From contig CAWJUD010000002.1 of the NCBI GenBank assembly GCA_963845975.1, positions 930,001 through 994,000 of the forward strand: DNA of 64,000 nucleotides, in the 5' to 3' direction. Under the pieces are notes generated by a model. That model made no database searches. It was not told where the DNA came from and was given only the letters and a program-made list of their open reading frames with translations. Shown piece after piece: positions 20,796 through 30,174 of the stretch (position 1 is the first letter of the stretch; each line of letters starts with the position of its first letter). The DNA comes from JBEKIK01 sp963845975 (lineage in GTDB: Bacteria > Planctomycetota > Planctomycetia > Pirellulales > Thermoguttaceae). The translations under genes and the position numbers were made by a program.

Positions 20796-21046
20796 GAAGG
20801 GAGGGGTTAGAGGATAGGTGAGTGAATAGTAAAAAAACTAACTAATCGCGTGATAGTCTGCAACGTCTGAAAAGAATATTAGCCAGAAACGGATACACAT
20901 AAGGAGTTATTTTAGCACCCATCTACAAGGTTAATTTCTTTTAACTCAAGTCTTGTGTCTTTTTTGGAAGATGCGAAAATTATAGTGTGTTCCTGAAAGG
21001 CAGTCGGCCAATCGAAAGCGTAGTTGGAGTTTTGCGGAGAAAAAAC

Positions 21047-21334
21047 ATGAAACTTGTGCCGGTGGGCGAGAAAATCGTGGTTAAACGGCTGAATACCGAG
21101 GAAAAAACTTCCGGGGGCATAGTTTTGCCCGACGTGGCCCAAAAAAGGCCCAGGCAAGGCCGAGTGTTATCGATTGGCGACGGTCAACTGTTGCCGGACG
21201 GCACCCGGGCCTCACATCAAGTAGGCGAAGGCAATCGCGTGCTGTTCGGCGACTACGCCGGCACCGAAGTGAAAGTAAACGGCGAAGAATTGCTGATCAT
21301 GAGTGAAAGCGATGTCTTGGCCGTTGTTCTGTAA
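21047..21334 (+). CDS. groES: GroES co-chaperonin without adjacent groEL
   Basis: 95 residues, the normal length. MKLVPVGEKIVVKRL, the mobile loop EEKTSGGIVLPD and GDYAGTEVKVNGEELLIMSESD are clear GroES features. The start at 21047 follows GCGGAGAAAAAAC; the longer frame from 20987 is not needed. No groEL follows: the next gene encodes an unrelated secreted protein. Planctomycetes often carry several chaperonin copies, so this is likely an extra GroES that works with a GroEL encoded elsewhere. Confidence 0.93.
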   Translation: MKLVPVGEKIVVKRLNTEEKTSGGIVLPDVAQKRPRQGRVLSIGDGQLLPDGTRASHQVGEGNRVLFGDYAGTEVKVNGEELLIMSESDVLAVVL

Positions 21335-21360
21335 TTGTTTTAATCCCCGTGGGCATTTAC

Positions 21361-21428
21361 CAATCCCGGATGTATTCACCGACCCCGGATGTATTCACCA
21401 ACCCCGGGTATATTTACCCGGGGCTAAA
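21361..21428. repeat. Three tandem CCCCGGATGTATTCACC units ending in a hairpin
   Basis: Three imperfect copies of a roughly 19-bp unit; the last folds as CCCCGGGTATATTTACCCGGGG followed by CTAAA. It fills the gap between groES and the prenyltransferase-like gene and is a member of the GGGGCTAAA family seen at 5844, 13765, 43387 and 57666. Confidence 0.75.
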
Positions 21429-21446
21429 TAATTGAGGAAATATGCC

Positions 21447-22574
21447 ATGAAATTGCACAAGTGCTATGTGGTATGTGTTGTGGGTTTCGCTCTGTGTGCA
21501 ATGCTTGATCAGGCTGTTTTGGCGGCGGAAGTCAAGCCGATAGACGCCAAGGCGTACGGGCAGGCGGTGGATCGGGCAATTCAGTTTTTATTGAGCAAGG
21601 GGCAGGCGCCCGACGGAGCGTTTTCGGCCCAGGCCGGGCCAGGGGTGACTGCCGTGGTAACCGCCGGCATCTTGCGGCACGGCCGCAGCGCGGATGATCC
21701 GGCCGTAGCCAAAAGTCTGAAATATCTGGAAGGATTCGTCCAGGGCGACGGCGGCATCTATGCCAAGGACACGTTTTACAAAAACTACGAGACCAGTCTG
21801 GCCTTGATGTGTTTTGCCGAGGCGAATCGCGACGGGCGTTATAATAAGTTGATCAAGAATGCCGACAAGTTTCTTAAAGCGGAGCAATGGGACGAGAGGA
21901 TGGGGCAGGACAAATCGAGTCCTTCGTACGGCGGGGCGGGTTATGGCAGGAACAAACGTCCCGACCTGTCGAACACCAGTTTCTTTTTGGACGCCCTGAA
22001 GGCCGCCGGCGACGGACCGGATGACGAGGCAGTGAAAAAGGCCCTGGTTTTCGTGTCGCGTTGCCAGAACCTGGAATCGGAACACAATACCCTGCCCTTT
22101 GCCACTAAAAATCCCGACGGCGGTTTCTATTACACTCCGGCCGGCGGCGGCGTCAGCCAGGCCGGTAATCTGCCCGACGGCGGGCTGCGGAGCTACGGCT
22201 CGATGACTTACGCCGGGCTGAAAAGCATGATCTATGCCGGCGTTGGATCGGACGATCCCAGGGTTAAAGCAGCCATTAAATGGCTGCAATCGCACTACGA
22301 TGTGGCATCGAATCCCGGCATGGGCAGTTCCGGGCTGTATTATTATTATCACACTTTTGCCAAGGCCTTGGATACGCTGGGCAAGCCTGATTTTATCGAC
22401 GAAAAGGGCCTTAAACACGATTGGCGCAGCGATTTGCTGGGCGAACTGATCCGCCGCCAACGGCCCGATGGTTCGTGGGTCAACGAGGATAATCGCTGGA
22501 TGGAAAGTGATCCGAATCTGGTCACCGGATACGTACTGCTGACGCTTGCGTATTGCAAGCCGGCGGCAAAATAG
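21447..22574 (+). CDS. Secreted prenyltransferase/squalene-cyclase repeat protein
   Basis: 375 residues. The start at ATG 21447 has GAGGAA eight bases upstream. A signal peptide (hydrophobic VVCVVGFALCAMLDQAVLAA) is followed by alpha-alpha barrel repeats typical of prenyltransferase/squalene oxidase domains: QFLLSKGQAPDGAFSAQ, GDGGIYAKDTFYKNYETS, PDGSWVNEDNRWMESDPN. In planctomycetes such exported proteins are common and their substrates unknown; the DxDD motif of true squalene cyclases is not seen, so catalysis is not implied. No clear operon partner. Confidence 0.8.
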   Translation: MKLHKCYVVCVVGFALCAMLDQAVLAAEVKPIDAKAYGQAVDRAIQFLLSKGQAPDGAFSAQAGPGVTAVVTAGILRHGRSADDPAVAKSLKYLEGFVQGDGGIYAKDTFYKNYETSLALMCFAEANRDGRYNKLIKNADKFLKAEQWDERMGQDKSSPSYGGAGYGRNKRPDLSNTSFFLDALKAAGDGPDDEAVKKALVFVSRCQNLESEHNTLPFATKNPDGGFYYTPAGGGVSQAGNLPDGGLRSYGSMTYAGLKSMIYAGVGSDDPRVKAAIKWLQSHYDVASNPGMGSSGLYYYYHTFAKALDTLGKPDFIDEKGLKHDWRSDLLGELIRRQRPDGSWVNEDNRWMESDPNLVTGYVLLTLAYCKPAAK

Positions 22575-22695
22575 CATACTGCGCCGCGAAATGCGGACGG
22601 TCGCCCTGCCAAGGTCTTTGTTTTAGCGGTTTTCGTGGAAACGCCGGGAGCCAATTTCCATTGTATTTGATGCTTTTTGTCTTTAGCATCGCTGT

Positions 22696-22725
22696 TTGAC
22701 ATTCGTCTTGAGTATCCGATACAAT
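22696..22725 (+). promoter_or_regulatory. Sigma70-type promoter for the Gfo/Idh/MocA gene
   Basis: TTGACA at 22696-22701 and TACAAT at 22720-22725 with an 18-base spacer, about 70 bases before the start codon at 22793. The -35 box is perfect and the -10 box differs at one position. Confidence 0.6.
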
Positions 22726-22792
22726 GGGAACATTTCCTGCCCGGAGTATATCCAGTCAGATGCCGAATGATTAATCCCAGCCTGGAGGTAAA

Positions 22793-24015
22793 ATGATGAG
22801 CGACATTAAAAATCCCTCACGACGAGAGTTTTTGAAAAGTGCGGGCCTGGCGGTCGCGGCGCCGTACGTAATCAGTGCCGGCGCGTGGGACAGGAAGGGC
22901 GGCCGCCGGCCAGCGAGCGGATCGTCATGGCGGGCATCGGCGTGGGCAACCAGGGAGGAGGCGACATCGGCGCATTTTTGCAGCGCCCCGAAGTTCAGTA
23001 CGTGGCTCTGTGCGATGTGAAGCAATCGATACGCGACCGCGGCAAGAATCGGGTCGACATGCGATACGGCAACAACGACTGCAAGGTTTACAATGACTTC
23101 CGCGAGTTGCTTGCCCGCAAGGACATCGATGCCGTGCACGTCGCCACGCCGGATCACTGGCACGCCATCATAACCATCGAGGCCTGTCGCCAAGGCAAAG
23201 ACGTGTACTGCCAGAAGCCCGAGTCGCTGACGATCAAGGAGGGGCGTGCGATGGTCCAGGCCGCCCGCCGCTACGGGTGCGTGGTATCGGGCGGCAGCCA
23301 GCGGGTGCTGGACGATCACGGCGCGTTGGCGGAAAGTTGCTGGAATGGCGAGAAGGGAACAATCAAGGAGATATACGTCGAGTGCGGACCGCCTTCAACG
23401 CCTTGCTATCTGCCGGGCAAGCCGGTCGACAGCGATGTTGATTGGGACATGTGGCTGGGACCGGTCCCCTGGGCCCCGTACCATCCCTACCGGATCGGCA
23501 GTAGTTATACGATCGACGGAAAGAGCTGGCGATCGTGGTGCGATTACTCGGGCGGAGGGATGACCGATTGGGGCGCTCACCGCTTCGGGGGCGCGATGTT
23601 TGCCGCGGGCGTTGCCGATCAAGGACCAGTGGAAATCATTCCGCCTGACGGCAAAGACGTCAAGTATTTAACCTACCGATTCGCCAACGGTTTATTGATG
23701 TATCGCAATCCGGACCAACGGGAGGGGATAACCGTCGTGGGCACGCCGGGCGAGACACTGACGCCCAAGACCATGCCCAGATACAAGGGCACAGGCGGCA
23801 TTTACGGCGATTTCCTGTATTGCCTGCGGAGCCGCGAAAAACCTTTCCGCGACATCGAGTTGGCGCATCGCACCGCCACCGTCTGCCACCTGGGTATCAT
23901 CGCCTACAACTTGAATCGGCCCTTAAAGTGGGACCCGGACAAGGAAGAATTCCCCGGCGACGAGGAGGCCAATCGCTCCCTTGATCGGGCCAAACGCGAA
24001 CCCTGGCAACTGTGA
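22793..24015 (+). CDS. Tat-exported Gfo/Idh/MocA family oxidoreductase, frameshifted
   Basis: About 405 residues. The N-terminus has a twin-arginine signal (SRREFLKSAGLAVAAP) and the start follows TGGAGGTAAAATG. One shift near 22895 restores the dinucleotide-binding segment (ERIVMAGIGVGNQGGGDIG), followed by HVATPDHWHAIITIEACRQGKDVYCQKP and the C-terminal Gfo/Idh/MocA domain (DWGAHRFGGAMFAAG). Planctomycetes encode dozens of these exported enzymes, thought to oxidise or rearrange sugars and cyclitols. The two HEAT-repeat genes downstream are on the same strand and probably co-transcribed. The EKP-type lysine (QKPESLT) is retained. Confidence 0.85.
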
Positions 24016-24018
24016 TGA

Positions 24019-24039
24019 AAGGATAAGGGATGAAGGATG
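24019..24039. repeat. Heptamer array, unit AAGGATG
   Basis: Three 7-bp units (AAGGATA, AGGGATG, AAGGATG) starting four bases after the stop codon of the Gfo/Idh/MocA gene; then a GGGTGGGCAGTTTACTGCCCAC palindrome-like stretch at about 24065. Confidence 0.65.
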
Positions 24040-24130
24040 AAAACGGCGGACATTCGTTAGTTTGGGGTGGGCAGTTTACTGCCCACTGATATTTTTAAAC
24101 CGATAACTGAATATTTATGACTTTAATGTT

Positions 24131-24952
24131 ATGGCTACACAGCAAAATACGATCGGCGTTGGTGCTGCGATTGTTGGGGCGGATGGGGATTCCGCCGATT
24201 TCAAATATAAACCCAATCCCAGGCCCGATCGCGTGTTCGATAAATCAGCGGTGGACAAATCGTTCGAAGCCTTGAAAACCTTTGACTGGGGCGCGAATGA
24301 CGAGGAGATCCTGGCAATCGACGATGCGATAATAGCCACACATGGCGACGCGGTTGCCCGCAAGGACCTGGAAAGGCGATTAATCGCGGTATTGAAGAGC
24401 AACGCTTCTCGCCCGGCAAAGGATTTTACCTGCCGCAAGCTGGGCGAGATTGGTTCGGCCGACTGCGTGCCGACTCTGACCGAACTATTGATTGACAAAG
24501 ACCTTTCGCACATGGCCCGATATGCCCTGGAGCGGATCGGCGGTCCGGAATCGGTCAAGGCCATGCGGGATGTCTTGCCCAAGGCAAGCCATGCATTGAA
24601 GGCGGGAATGATCGAATCGCTCGGCGCGCACCGCGACGGGGCAAGCGTGGACGTTTTGACGGTTCTGGCCGGCGGGCCGGATAAAACCCTAGCGTTTGCG
24701 GCAATTAACGCCCTGGGGAAAATCGGCACTCCGGAAGCAGCCAAGTCTTTGAACTACATTGTAAAAAAAACGCCGGATGATCTTAAATCCATTGCCGCGG
24801 ACGCATGTCTGGCCTGTGCCGAAAGATTATCGGCGTCGGGCAACAAGGCCCAAGCAATGGTCTTGTACAGGGGACTAAGCGGTGAAAAACAGCCTAAATA
24901 TGTGCGTCTGGCTGCCACTCGCGGTCTTCTAGCCGCTGCAAAAAAAGAGTAG
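24131..24952 (+). CDS. HEAT-repeat protein
   Basis: 273 residues of alpha-helical HEAT/PBS-lyase-like repeats: KLGEIGSADCVPTLTELLID, ALERIGGPESVKAMRDVL, ALGKIGTPEAAKSLNYIV. No signal peptide is visible from the ATG at 24131, and the first 25 residues look unlike a natural start, so the true N-terminus may lie in another frame (a neighbour-type frameshift). HEAT domains bind proteins. Ten bases before the next HEAT gene. Specific role unknown. Confidence 0.7.
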   Translation: MATQQNTIGVGAAIVGADGDSADFKYKPNPRPDRVFDKSAVDKSFEALKTFDWGANDEEILAIDDAIIATHGDAVARKDLERRLIAVLKSNASRPAKDFTCRKLGEIGSADCVPTLTELLIDKDLSHMARYALERIGGPESVKAMRDVLPKASHALKAGMIESLGAHRDGASVDVLTVLAGGPDKTLAFAAINALGKIGTPEAAKSLNYIVKKTPDDLKSIAADACLACAERLSASGNKAQAMVLYRGLSGEKQPKYVRLAATRGLLAAAKKE

Positions 24953-24962
24953 AAGGATAACC

Positions 24963-26365
24963 GTGAAAACGTCCCCCATACTTTTTGCCGCGATGATTTT
25001 TCTTGCGCCGGCCTTTTGGACTAGCAGGGCAGCTCAGGCGCGGATGGCGCAAGCGATCCGTTGGTCGATACCGTCGTCAACCTGGTGGTGGATAAGGACA
25101 AGGACGTGCAGGCCATCGGGTTTCAGCAGGTCCGCGAGGAGGTTAAAGGGGCAGCGGCCACGAAACGATTCGCGGAATTATTGCTGAAACTATCGCCCGA
25201 CGCACGGGCGGGATTGATCGACGCACTGGGCGCCCGGGGTGATAAGACTGCCCGAGGCGCCGTTGTTGAAATGCTCCAGGCGCCCGAAGAGCAGGTCCGT
25301 GCCGCGGCCATTCGGGCCTTGGGTTTGCTGGGCGAGGCGGGTGATGTTCCGCTTATGGCAAAATCGCTTACGGCGGGCGCGGAAGTGGAGAAAACGGCAG
25401 CCCAGCGCAGCCTGGAGCAGCTCCGCGCCGAAGGAGTTGAGGAAAAAATTGTGCGGGAATTGAAGTCCGCCGATGATCCCCGCCGGCAAACTGCGCTTAT
25501 ACAGATCGTCGAACGCCGCAAGGCGCTGACTGCCGTTCCTGTTTTGTTGGAGCTTGCCGTTTCCAGCAAACCGGACATCCGAGCCTCTGCGATGCAGGCT
25601 CTGGGTAAACTGGCGGGGGCCGAGGAGATTCCTAAGTTGGTCGAAGGATTGCTCAAGACCGAAAGCGGCGCAGAGCGCGACGCCGCGGAAAAGGCGATCA
25701 TGTTCGTGTGCGCACGGATCAAGGATGCCAATGAGCGAGCCGATCCGCTGCTGGCTGTCTGGGAGCGACTTGGCGACGAGCAAAAGACAGTCGTGCTTCC
25801 CGCCCTGGGGCGAGTTGGCGGTCCGAAAGCCCTGGAGGTTGTGGAAGAAGCGATCTCCGGCGGCAATGCCCTGCGTCGCGATGCGGGCGTCCGGGCCTTG
25901 TGCAACTGGCCCGACGCCTCGGTGGCCGGCAGGCTCCTGGAACTGGCCCAGGATTCGGATAACCCGAACTATAGGCTCTGGGCGACGCGCGCCTTGCCCC
26001 GCGTGGCGGTGTTGCGCGACAGCCGTTCGGACGCCGAAAGGCTCGGCCTGCTGAAGAAGGTCATGGCCCTGGCCACGCGCGACGAAGAGCGTAATCTGGT
26101 GCTTGATCGGGCAAAGGCGGTACGCACGATGGATTCGCTGCGATTTGTGCTGTCATACATGGACCGGCCCGAGTTGGCCGAGCGGGTGTGCGCCACGGTG
26201 GTGGAATTGGCCCATTACCGCGAGCTTCGCGACCCGAACAAGGCCGAGTTCGACAAGGCGCTTGACAAGGTGATCGGCATTTGCACGGATGCGAGCCTGG
26301 TCGATCGCGCCAGGCGATACCAAAGAGGAGAAACCGTAGAGGTCCGAACAAAAGCATCGCAATGA
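24963..26365 (+). CDS. Secreted HEAT-repeat protein, frameshifted
   Basis: About 465 residues after joining frames near 25048. The N-terminus is a signal peptide (SPILFAAMIFLAPAFW ... ARAQA-type end), then many HEAT repeats such as IDALGARGDKTARGAVVEML, AIRALGLLGEAGDVPLM and ALPALGRVGGPKALEVVEE-like units. Exported with the Gfo/Idh/MocA protein, probably as a scaffold. Some related planctomycete proteins pair a HEAT domain with a cytochrome or sugar-binding domain; none is seen here. The end is at TGA 26365. Confidence 0.75.
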
Positions 26366-26415
26366 GTATGGGGTTGTAGTGAAAAGTTTGCACGTAACAA
26401 TGGACAATGCGTAAC

Positions 26416-26435
26416 GCGAAACCGCAAGCGGTTTT
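26416..26435. repeat. AAACCGCAAGCGGTTT palindrome
   Basis: GCGAAACCGCAAGCGGTTTT in the gap before the nitroreductase gene. Other copies: 30143-30160, 31974-31997, 36481-36502 and a variant at 56215-56234. Confidence 0.7.
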
Positions 26436-26465
26436 ATTGTTCCTCCTTCATTTGCACAATATCCT

Positions 26466-27020
26466 ATGGATGTATTTCAAACTATCGCGAAGCGATACAG
26501 TTATCGCGGCGAGTTTACCGTAGCGCCCGTGCCGCGAAGCGATTTGGAAAAGATCGTGCAGGCGGGCATACAGGCGCCGTCGGGCTGTAACGAACAGGTG
26601 GTCTCGTTCGTAATTGTCGACGATCCACAACTGCTGGAGAAAATTTCCCGGATTATTGTAAAACCAGTCTGTGCCACCGCCCGGGCAATGATTGCCTGCG
26701 TGATCGATCCGCGGCCGGTATATCACGGCCTATCGTTTGCCGTGGAAGATTGCGCTGCAGCCGTGGAAAATATGCTTCTGGTTATAACCGCTTTGGGTTA
26801 TGCCAGCGTATGGCTGGACGGCGCTTTGCGTTTGGAAAATCGGGCTGCACTGGTCGGCGAACTGCTCGGCGTTCCTCCGGACAAGATCGTAAGAATTATT
26901 TTGCCAATTGGGGTGGCTTCTGTGCCGGGCGTACAGCGTGAAAAGTTGCCCTTTAATCACCGGGCATGGTTCAATAGGTGGGGAGAAAATAGGGGCGAGC
27001 CTTGTATGGGCCAGAGATGA
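26466..27020 (+). CDS. Nitroreductase-family flavoprotein
   Basis: 184 residues. The fold is recognised from RYSYRGEFTVAPVPRSDLEKIVQAGIQAPSGCN (the RxSxRxF-like FMN-binding start), CVIDPRPVYHGLSFAVEDCAAAVENMLLVITALGYASVWLDG and GELLGVPPDKIVRIILPIGVAS. Family members reduce nitro compounds, quinones or other substrates with NAD(P)H and FMN; the substrate cannot be predicted. Closest shape is the short FMN-binding subfamily. Single gene, same strand as neighbours. Confidence 0.85.
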   Translation: MDVFQTIAKRYSYRGEFTVAPVPRSDLEKIVQAGIQAPSGCNEQVVSFVIVDDPQLLEKISRIIVKPVCATARAMIACVIDPRPVYHGLSFAVEDCAAAVENMLLVITALGYASVWLDGALRLENRAALVGELLGVPPDKIVRIILPIGVASVPGVQREKLPFNHRAWFNRWGENRGEPCMGQR

Positions 27021-27315
27021 TCGGCAAGAGGCGAGAGGGGTGTGTCAAATGCCGCAACATCTTGTCTTGCAAGGAATTATGAAAATCGTACCGGGTTTCC
27101 CAATACAGAATGGCTTGAGCGGTGAGGGACAAGCGATTTGGATGTTATTCTATCAATTATTGGCTTAAAAAACTTTCCATAAGCCTCTTGGGTTTCGTCA
27201 TTTTTGGAAATTTTGGGGAAAATTTGGGCAGACTCTTGTAATTATTGGGAATTTAAGTAAGATAGAGGCTAGGTAATTTCTATCAATTTTAACCCCAAAC
27301 ATGGAGGCAGCGCTC

Positions 27316-28002
27316 GTGAACTCGGTAATCCATAGGCCCGCGCCCGCATGCGCTCGGCATGCGCGGAAGAAGTTCTCTTGTTGTCTCATCTTGTGGGTCG
27401 TAGGGTTGGTTGTAGCATTCTCGCTGACCTTCTCTCAACAAGCCATAGGGGCTAGCAACACTTTTAATCCCATTGGCGACAATCCCACAATCCCGGTATC
27501 TTTATCCGGCGTAGTGTTTTATGATGCCAACCAGAACGGACAACTCGATAACGGTGAATACGCAATCAGCGGAGGTGATATAGAGTTGTACAACGGCAAT
27601 AATTTAGTTGCCACTACAACCGTGAACAGTGTTGGTCAATACTCTTTTTCCAGTTTAGGTGCCGGGACCTATTCAATTCATAATAATACTGATGGAACTT
27701 GGTTGCCCGTCCCGGGCATTATTCACACTATGAATCAAAACACGATTCAAAGCTCGGCCAGCGGCTCCGGCTGGGATATAAGTAATGTTACATTGAATGC
27801 GGGCGATCAGGGCACCATGTTCAATTTTGCCGCCCAATACTACCCGATTCAATTGCTCTCGAAACGGATGTTGCTGGCATCGTCCCCGTCCAGCCAGCCG
27901 CTTCTCCAAGCAGTTCCTGAACCCGCAACGGCGGCGATGTTGAGTTTTGCCGCGATCGCCTTCATCGTCATGGCGGCCATGCGACGTTACTGCAAGAGAT
28001 AA
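27316..28002 (+). CDS. PEP-CTERM protein with SdrD-B-like domain
   Basis: About 228 residues. GTG at 27316 is preferred to ATG 27301 because GGAGG sits eight bases before it. Signal peptide (CLILWVVGLVVAFSLTF), then a B-repeat module of the SdrD type (LSGVVFYDANQNGQLDNGEY, GVVFxDxNxNGxxDxGE consensus), a Ser/Asn-rich region and a PEP-CTERM end: AVPEPATAAMLSFAAIAF then RRYCKR. PEP-CTERM proteins are processed by exosortase at the outer envelope; no exosortase is in the window. A surface or matrix protein is the best guess. Confidence 0.85.
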   Translation: MNSVIHRPAPACARHARKKFSCCLILWVVGLVVAFSLTFSQQAIGASNTFNPIGDNPTIPVSLSGVVFYDANQNGQLDNGEYAISGGDIELYNGNNLVATTTVNSVGQYSFSSLGAGTYSIHNNTDGTWLPVPGIIHTMNQNTIQSSASGSGWDISNVTLNAGDQGTMFNFAAQYYPIQLLSKRMLLASSPSSQPLLQAVPEPATAAMLSFAAIAFIVMAAMRRYCKR

Positions 28003-28057
28003 TTGGAGTCGAGATCGTAATTGCAAAAAAACTTGATTCCATTTCAAAAACAATCAA

Positions 28058-28098
28058 GCCCGAAGGGCGGCTGTATTGCAGCCCTTTGGGTTTTTTTT
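28058..28098 (+). terminator. Rho-independent terminator after the PEP-CTERM gene
   Basis: Imperfect hairpin CCCGAAGGGCGGCTG ... CAGCCCTTTGGG (28059-28090) followed by a run of eight T, 55 bases after the stop codon at 28002. Confidence 0.78.
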
Positions 28099-28280
28099 CC
28101 GCGCGGTGACATGCAGGCTTGGGCAATTGATTCAGGTAATGGCTGGTGAAAAAGGAAACATATACTTCCGGATTTGACAGAAAAACCGGTACAGGCGAAA
28201 ATCCAGGGACGCAAAAGATGAATAATTATTCGTATTATACCACTAGATAGGTGTAGCTAAGCGGATTAAAGTAAGTAGTA

Positions 28281-29990
28281 ATGGAGGGCATTTTTCGCCG
28301 GGTCGTTATGCGTCTTACTTCAATCCCCCAAATATACCGCCATCTGAACCGCTGGTATGAAATTCTGGCGGTATTGAGCAAATATGAGCTGGCCGCGTGG
28401 ATCAATCGGCTGGGGCCCGAGTTTGCCAAGGATTTGCTCAAGGCGCCGGGGGGTACTTCGATAGCGCGGCATCGTTGGGAGACCCGGCTGCGATTGGCCT
28501 TGTCTGAACTAGGTCCCACGTTTATCAAGCTTGGCCAACTCCTTAGCACCCGGCCCGACCTGGCTGGGGTCGCGCTGAGCGAGGAGTTGCAGCAACTCCA
28601 AGCGAACGCACCAGCCGATCCGCCGGATGCCGTGCGCAAGATGATCGAAGCGGAATTGAAACGGCCCCTGGGAGAACTTTTCGCCGAGTTTGAAACCGGT
28701 GCTATGGCCTCGGCATCGATCGGGCAGGTGCATCGCGCCCGGCTCCATTCGGGCGAGAAGGTGGTGGTCAAGGTGCTGCACACGGACATTGAAAAAAAAG
28801 TGGCCGTGGACATGGAGATCCTTGCCGGGTTGGCCCAGTTGGCCGAAAGGGTCCCCGAGTACCAGAATTATCGTCCTCGGGCGGTTGTGGCGGAATTTCA
28901 GCGGGCGATGCACCGTGAACTGGATTTCGGCCGTGAACTGAGGAATTTGCAGCAGTTCGCCCGGGATTTTCGCGATAATCCCACGGTCCACATTCCCCGT
29001 ACCCATACGGAATTGTCGACCAAGCGCGTGCTGACCATGGAAATGATGGAAGGCCTGAAGATGTCGGAAATTGTGCAAGCACCTCCGCCCGGGGCCAATC
29101 TTGCCGAGATTGCCCAACGCGGGGCGGCCATCTGCCTGGAAATGATCTTCGACAACGGTTTCTATCATGCCGATCCTCACCCGGGCAACATCCTGGTAAT
29201 GAAGGACAACGTCATCGGGCTGTTGGACTTCGGCATGGTGGGGCGGATCGATGAGCGATTGCACGACGATCTTGGAGAAATGTTGCTGGCCCTTGGCGAT
29301 CAGGACGCGGAACACCTTGCCTCGCTAATAATCCGCGTGGGAAAGGCCCCGGCCAATTTGGATCGCTCCTCCCTGACGCTCGATATCACCGACTTTTTGG
29401 CTCATTATAGCAGCCAACCGCTGGATCAGTTCGATCTCAGCGGTGCGCTAAGAGAGATTACGGAACTGATTCGCCGTTACAACATCATGCTGCCCGCGCG
29501 GATCGCCATGCTTATCAAGGCCTTGATTACCTTGGAAGGCACGTCGCAACTGGTCAGCCCGAAATTCAGCCTTGTGGAAATGATGCGGCCCTACCGGAGG
29601 AAAATTCTTTGGCGGCGGATGTCGCCCCTGCGCAGGATGCGAAAATTGCGGCGTTTTTTGGCCGAAATCGAACACGTTATCGAACTTCTGCCCCGCGGGC
29701 TGAGCGAAATTTTCGAGCAAGTTCAATCCGGCAAATTCGACGTCCACCTCGATCATCGCGGCCTGGAACCCTCGGTCAACCGCCTGGTGCTGGGCATGTT
29801 GGCCAGTGCGCTGTTCCTGGGATCTTCATTGCTGTTAAGCCGCGATGTACCCCCGGTGATCAACCTGTGGTTCATGCCGAAACTATCGGCCTTGGGCCTG
29901 GCCGGCTGCGTGGTGAGCCTGGGCCTGGGCTGGCGTTTGTTGCGGGCAATCAATAAGACGGGCCATCTGGATCGGCCAAAAAAGGATTAG
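28281..29990 (+). CDS. AarF/UbiB (ABC1) atypical kinase, membrane associated
   Basis: 569 residues. Motifs: the KxGQ-type LGPTFIKLGQLLSTRPD, ASASIGQVHRARL, KVLHTDIEKKV, YHADPHPGNILV and LLDFGMVGRID, the full ABC1 set. Two hydrophobic helices near the C-terminus (LVLGMLASALFLGSSLLL; LGLAGCVVSLGLGWRLL) anchor it. In other bacteria UbiB supports quinone biosynthesis and prenyl-lipid handling; a planctomycete menaquinone role is plausible but not shown. The next gene is 830 bases away. Intact; ATG 28281 fits with family length. Confidence 0.9.
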   Translation: MEGIFRRVVMRLTSIPQIYRHLNRWYEILAVLSKYELAAWINRLGPEFAKDLLKAPGGTSIARHRWETRLRLALSELGPTFIKLGQLLSTRPDLAGVALSEELQQLQANAPADPPDAVRKMIEAELKRPLGELFAEFETGAMASASIGQVHRARLHSGEKVVVKVLHTDIEKKVAVDMEILAGLAQLAERVPEYQNYRPRAVVAEFQRAMHRELDFGRELRNLQQFARDFRDNPTVHIPRTHTELSTKRVLTMEMMEGLKMSEIVQAPPPGANLAEIAQRGAAICLEMIFDNGFYHADPHPGNILVMKDNVIGLLDFGMVGRIDERLHDDLGEMLLALGDQDAEHLASLIIRVGKAPANLDRSSLTLDITDFLAHYSSQPLDQFDLSGALREITELIRRYNIMLPARIAMLIKALITLEGTSQLVSPKFSLVEMMRPYRRKILWRRMSPLRRMRKLRRFLAEIEHVIELLPRGLSEIFEQVQSGKFDVHLDHRGLEPSVNRLVLGMLASALFLGSSLLLSRDVPPVINLWFMPKLSALGLAGCVVSLGLGWRLLRAINKTGHLDRPKKD

Positions 29991-30010
29991 TCCATATCAT
30001 TTATGAATTT

Positions 30011-30075
30011 ACACTAGCCCGAAGTGCAAGCGAGGTCGAGCAAAGATTTCCCTCGCTTGCGCTTCGGGCTAGTGT
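30011..30075. repeat. Long hairpin repeat (25-bp arms)
   Basis: ACACTAGCCCGAAGTGCAAG... at 30011-30035 pairs with 30051-30075 (one mismatch in 25) around a 15-base loop. It lies 20 bases past the AarF stop and could terminate transcription on either strand. The sequence looks like a planctomycete intergenic repeat family. Confidence 0.8.
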
Positions 30076-30142
30076 TTCACACTCTGTATCGAAAATCCCG
30101 GGTTAAGAATAATCCGGTTTAGGCAAAAGGGGAAAAGCAAAG

Positions 30143-30160
30143 GAAACCGCTAGCGGTTTC
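30143..30160. repeat. GAAACCGCTAGCGGTTTC palindrome
   Basis: Perfect 18-bp palindrome, same family as 26416 and 36481, lying just past the end of the small ORF at 30175-30351. Confidence 0.7.
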
Positions 30161-30174
30161 GCATAATTCATTGC

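Noticed and set aside
20916..20960. A half CIRCE element (TTAGCACCC) upstream of groES
   Set aside because: Only the left half resembles TTAGCACTC; the position where GAGTGCTAA should lie (after nine bases) reads GTTAATTTC, so it is not a CIRCE operator.
20987..21046. Upstream extension of groES
   Set aside because: The ATG at 21047 gives the canonical 95-residue protein; the extra 20 residues have no counterpart in GroES.
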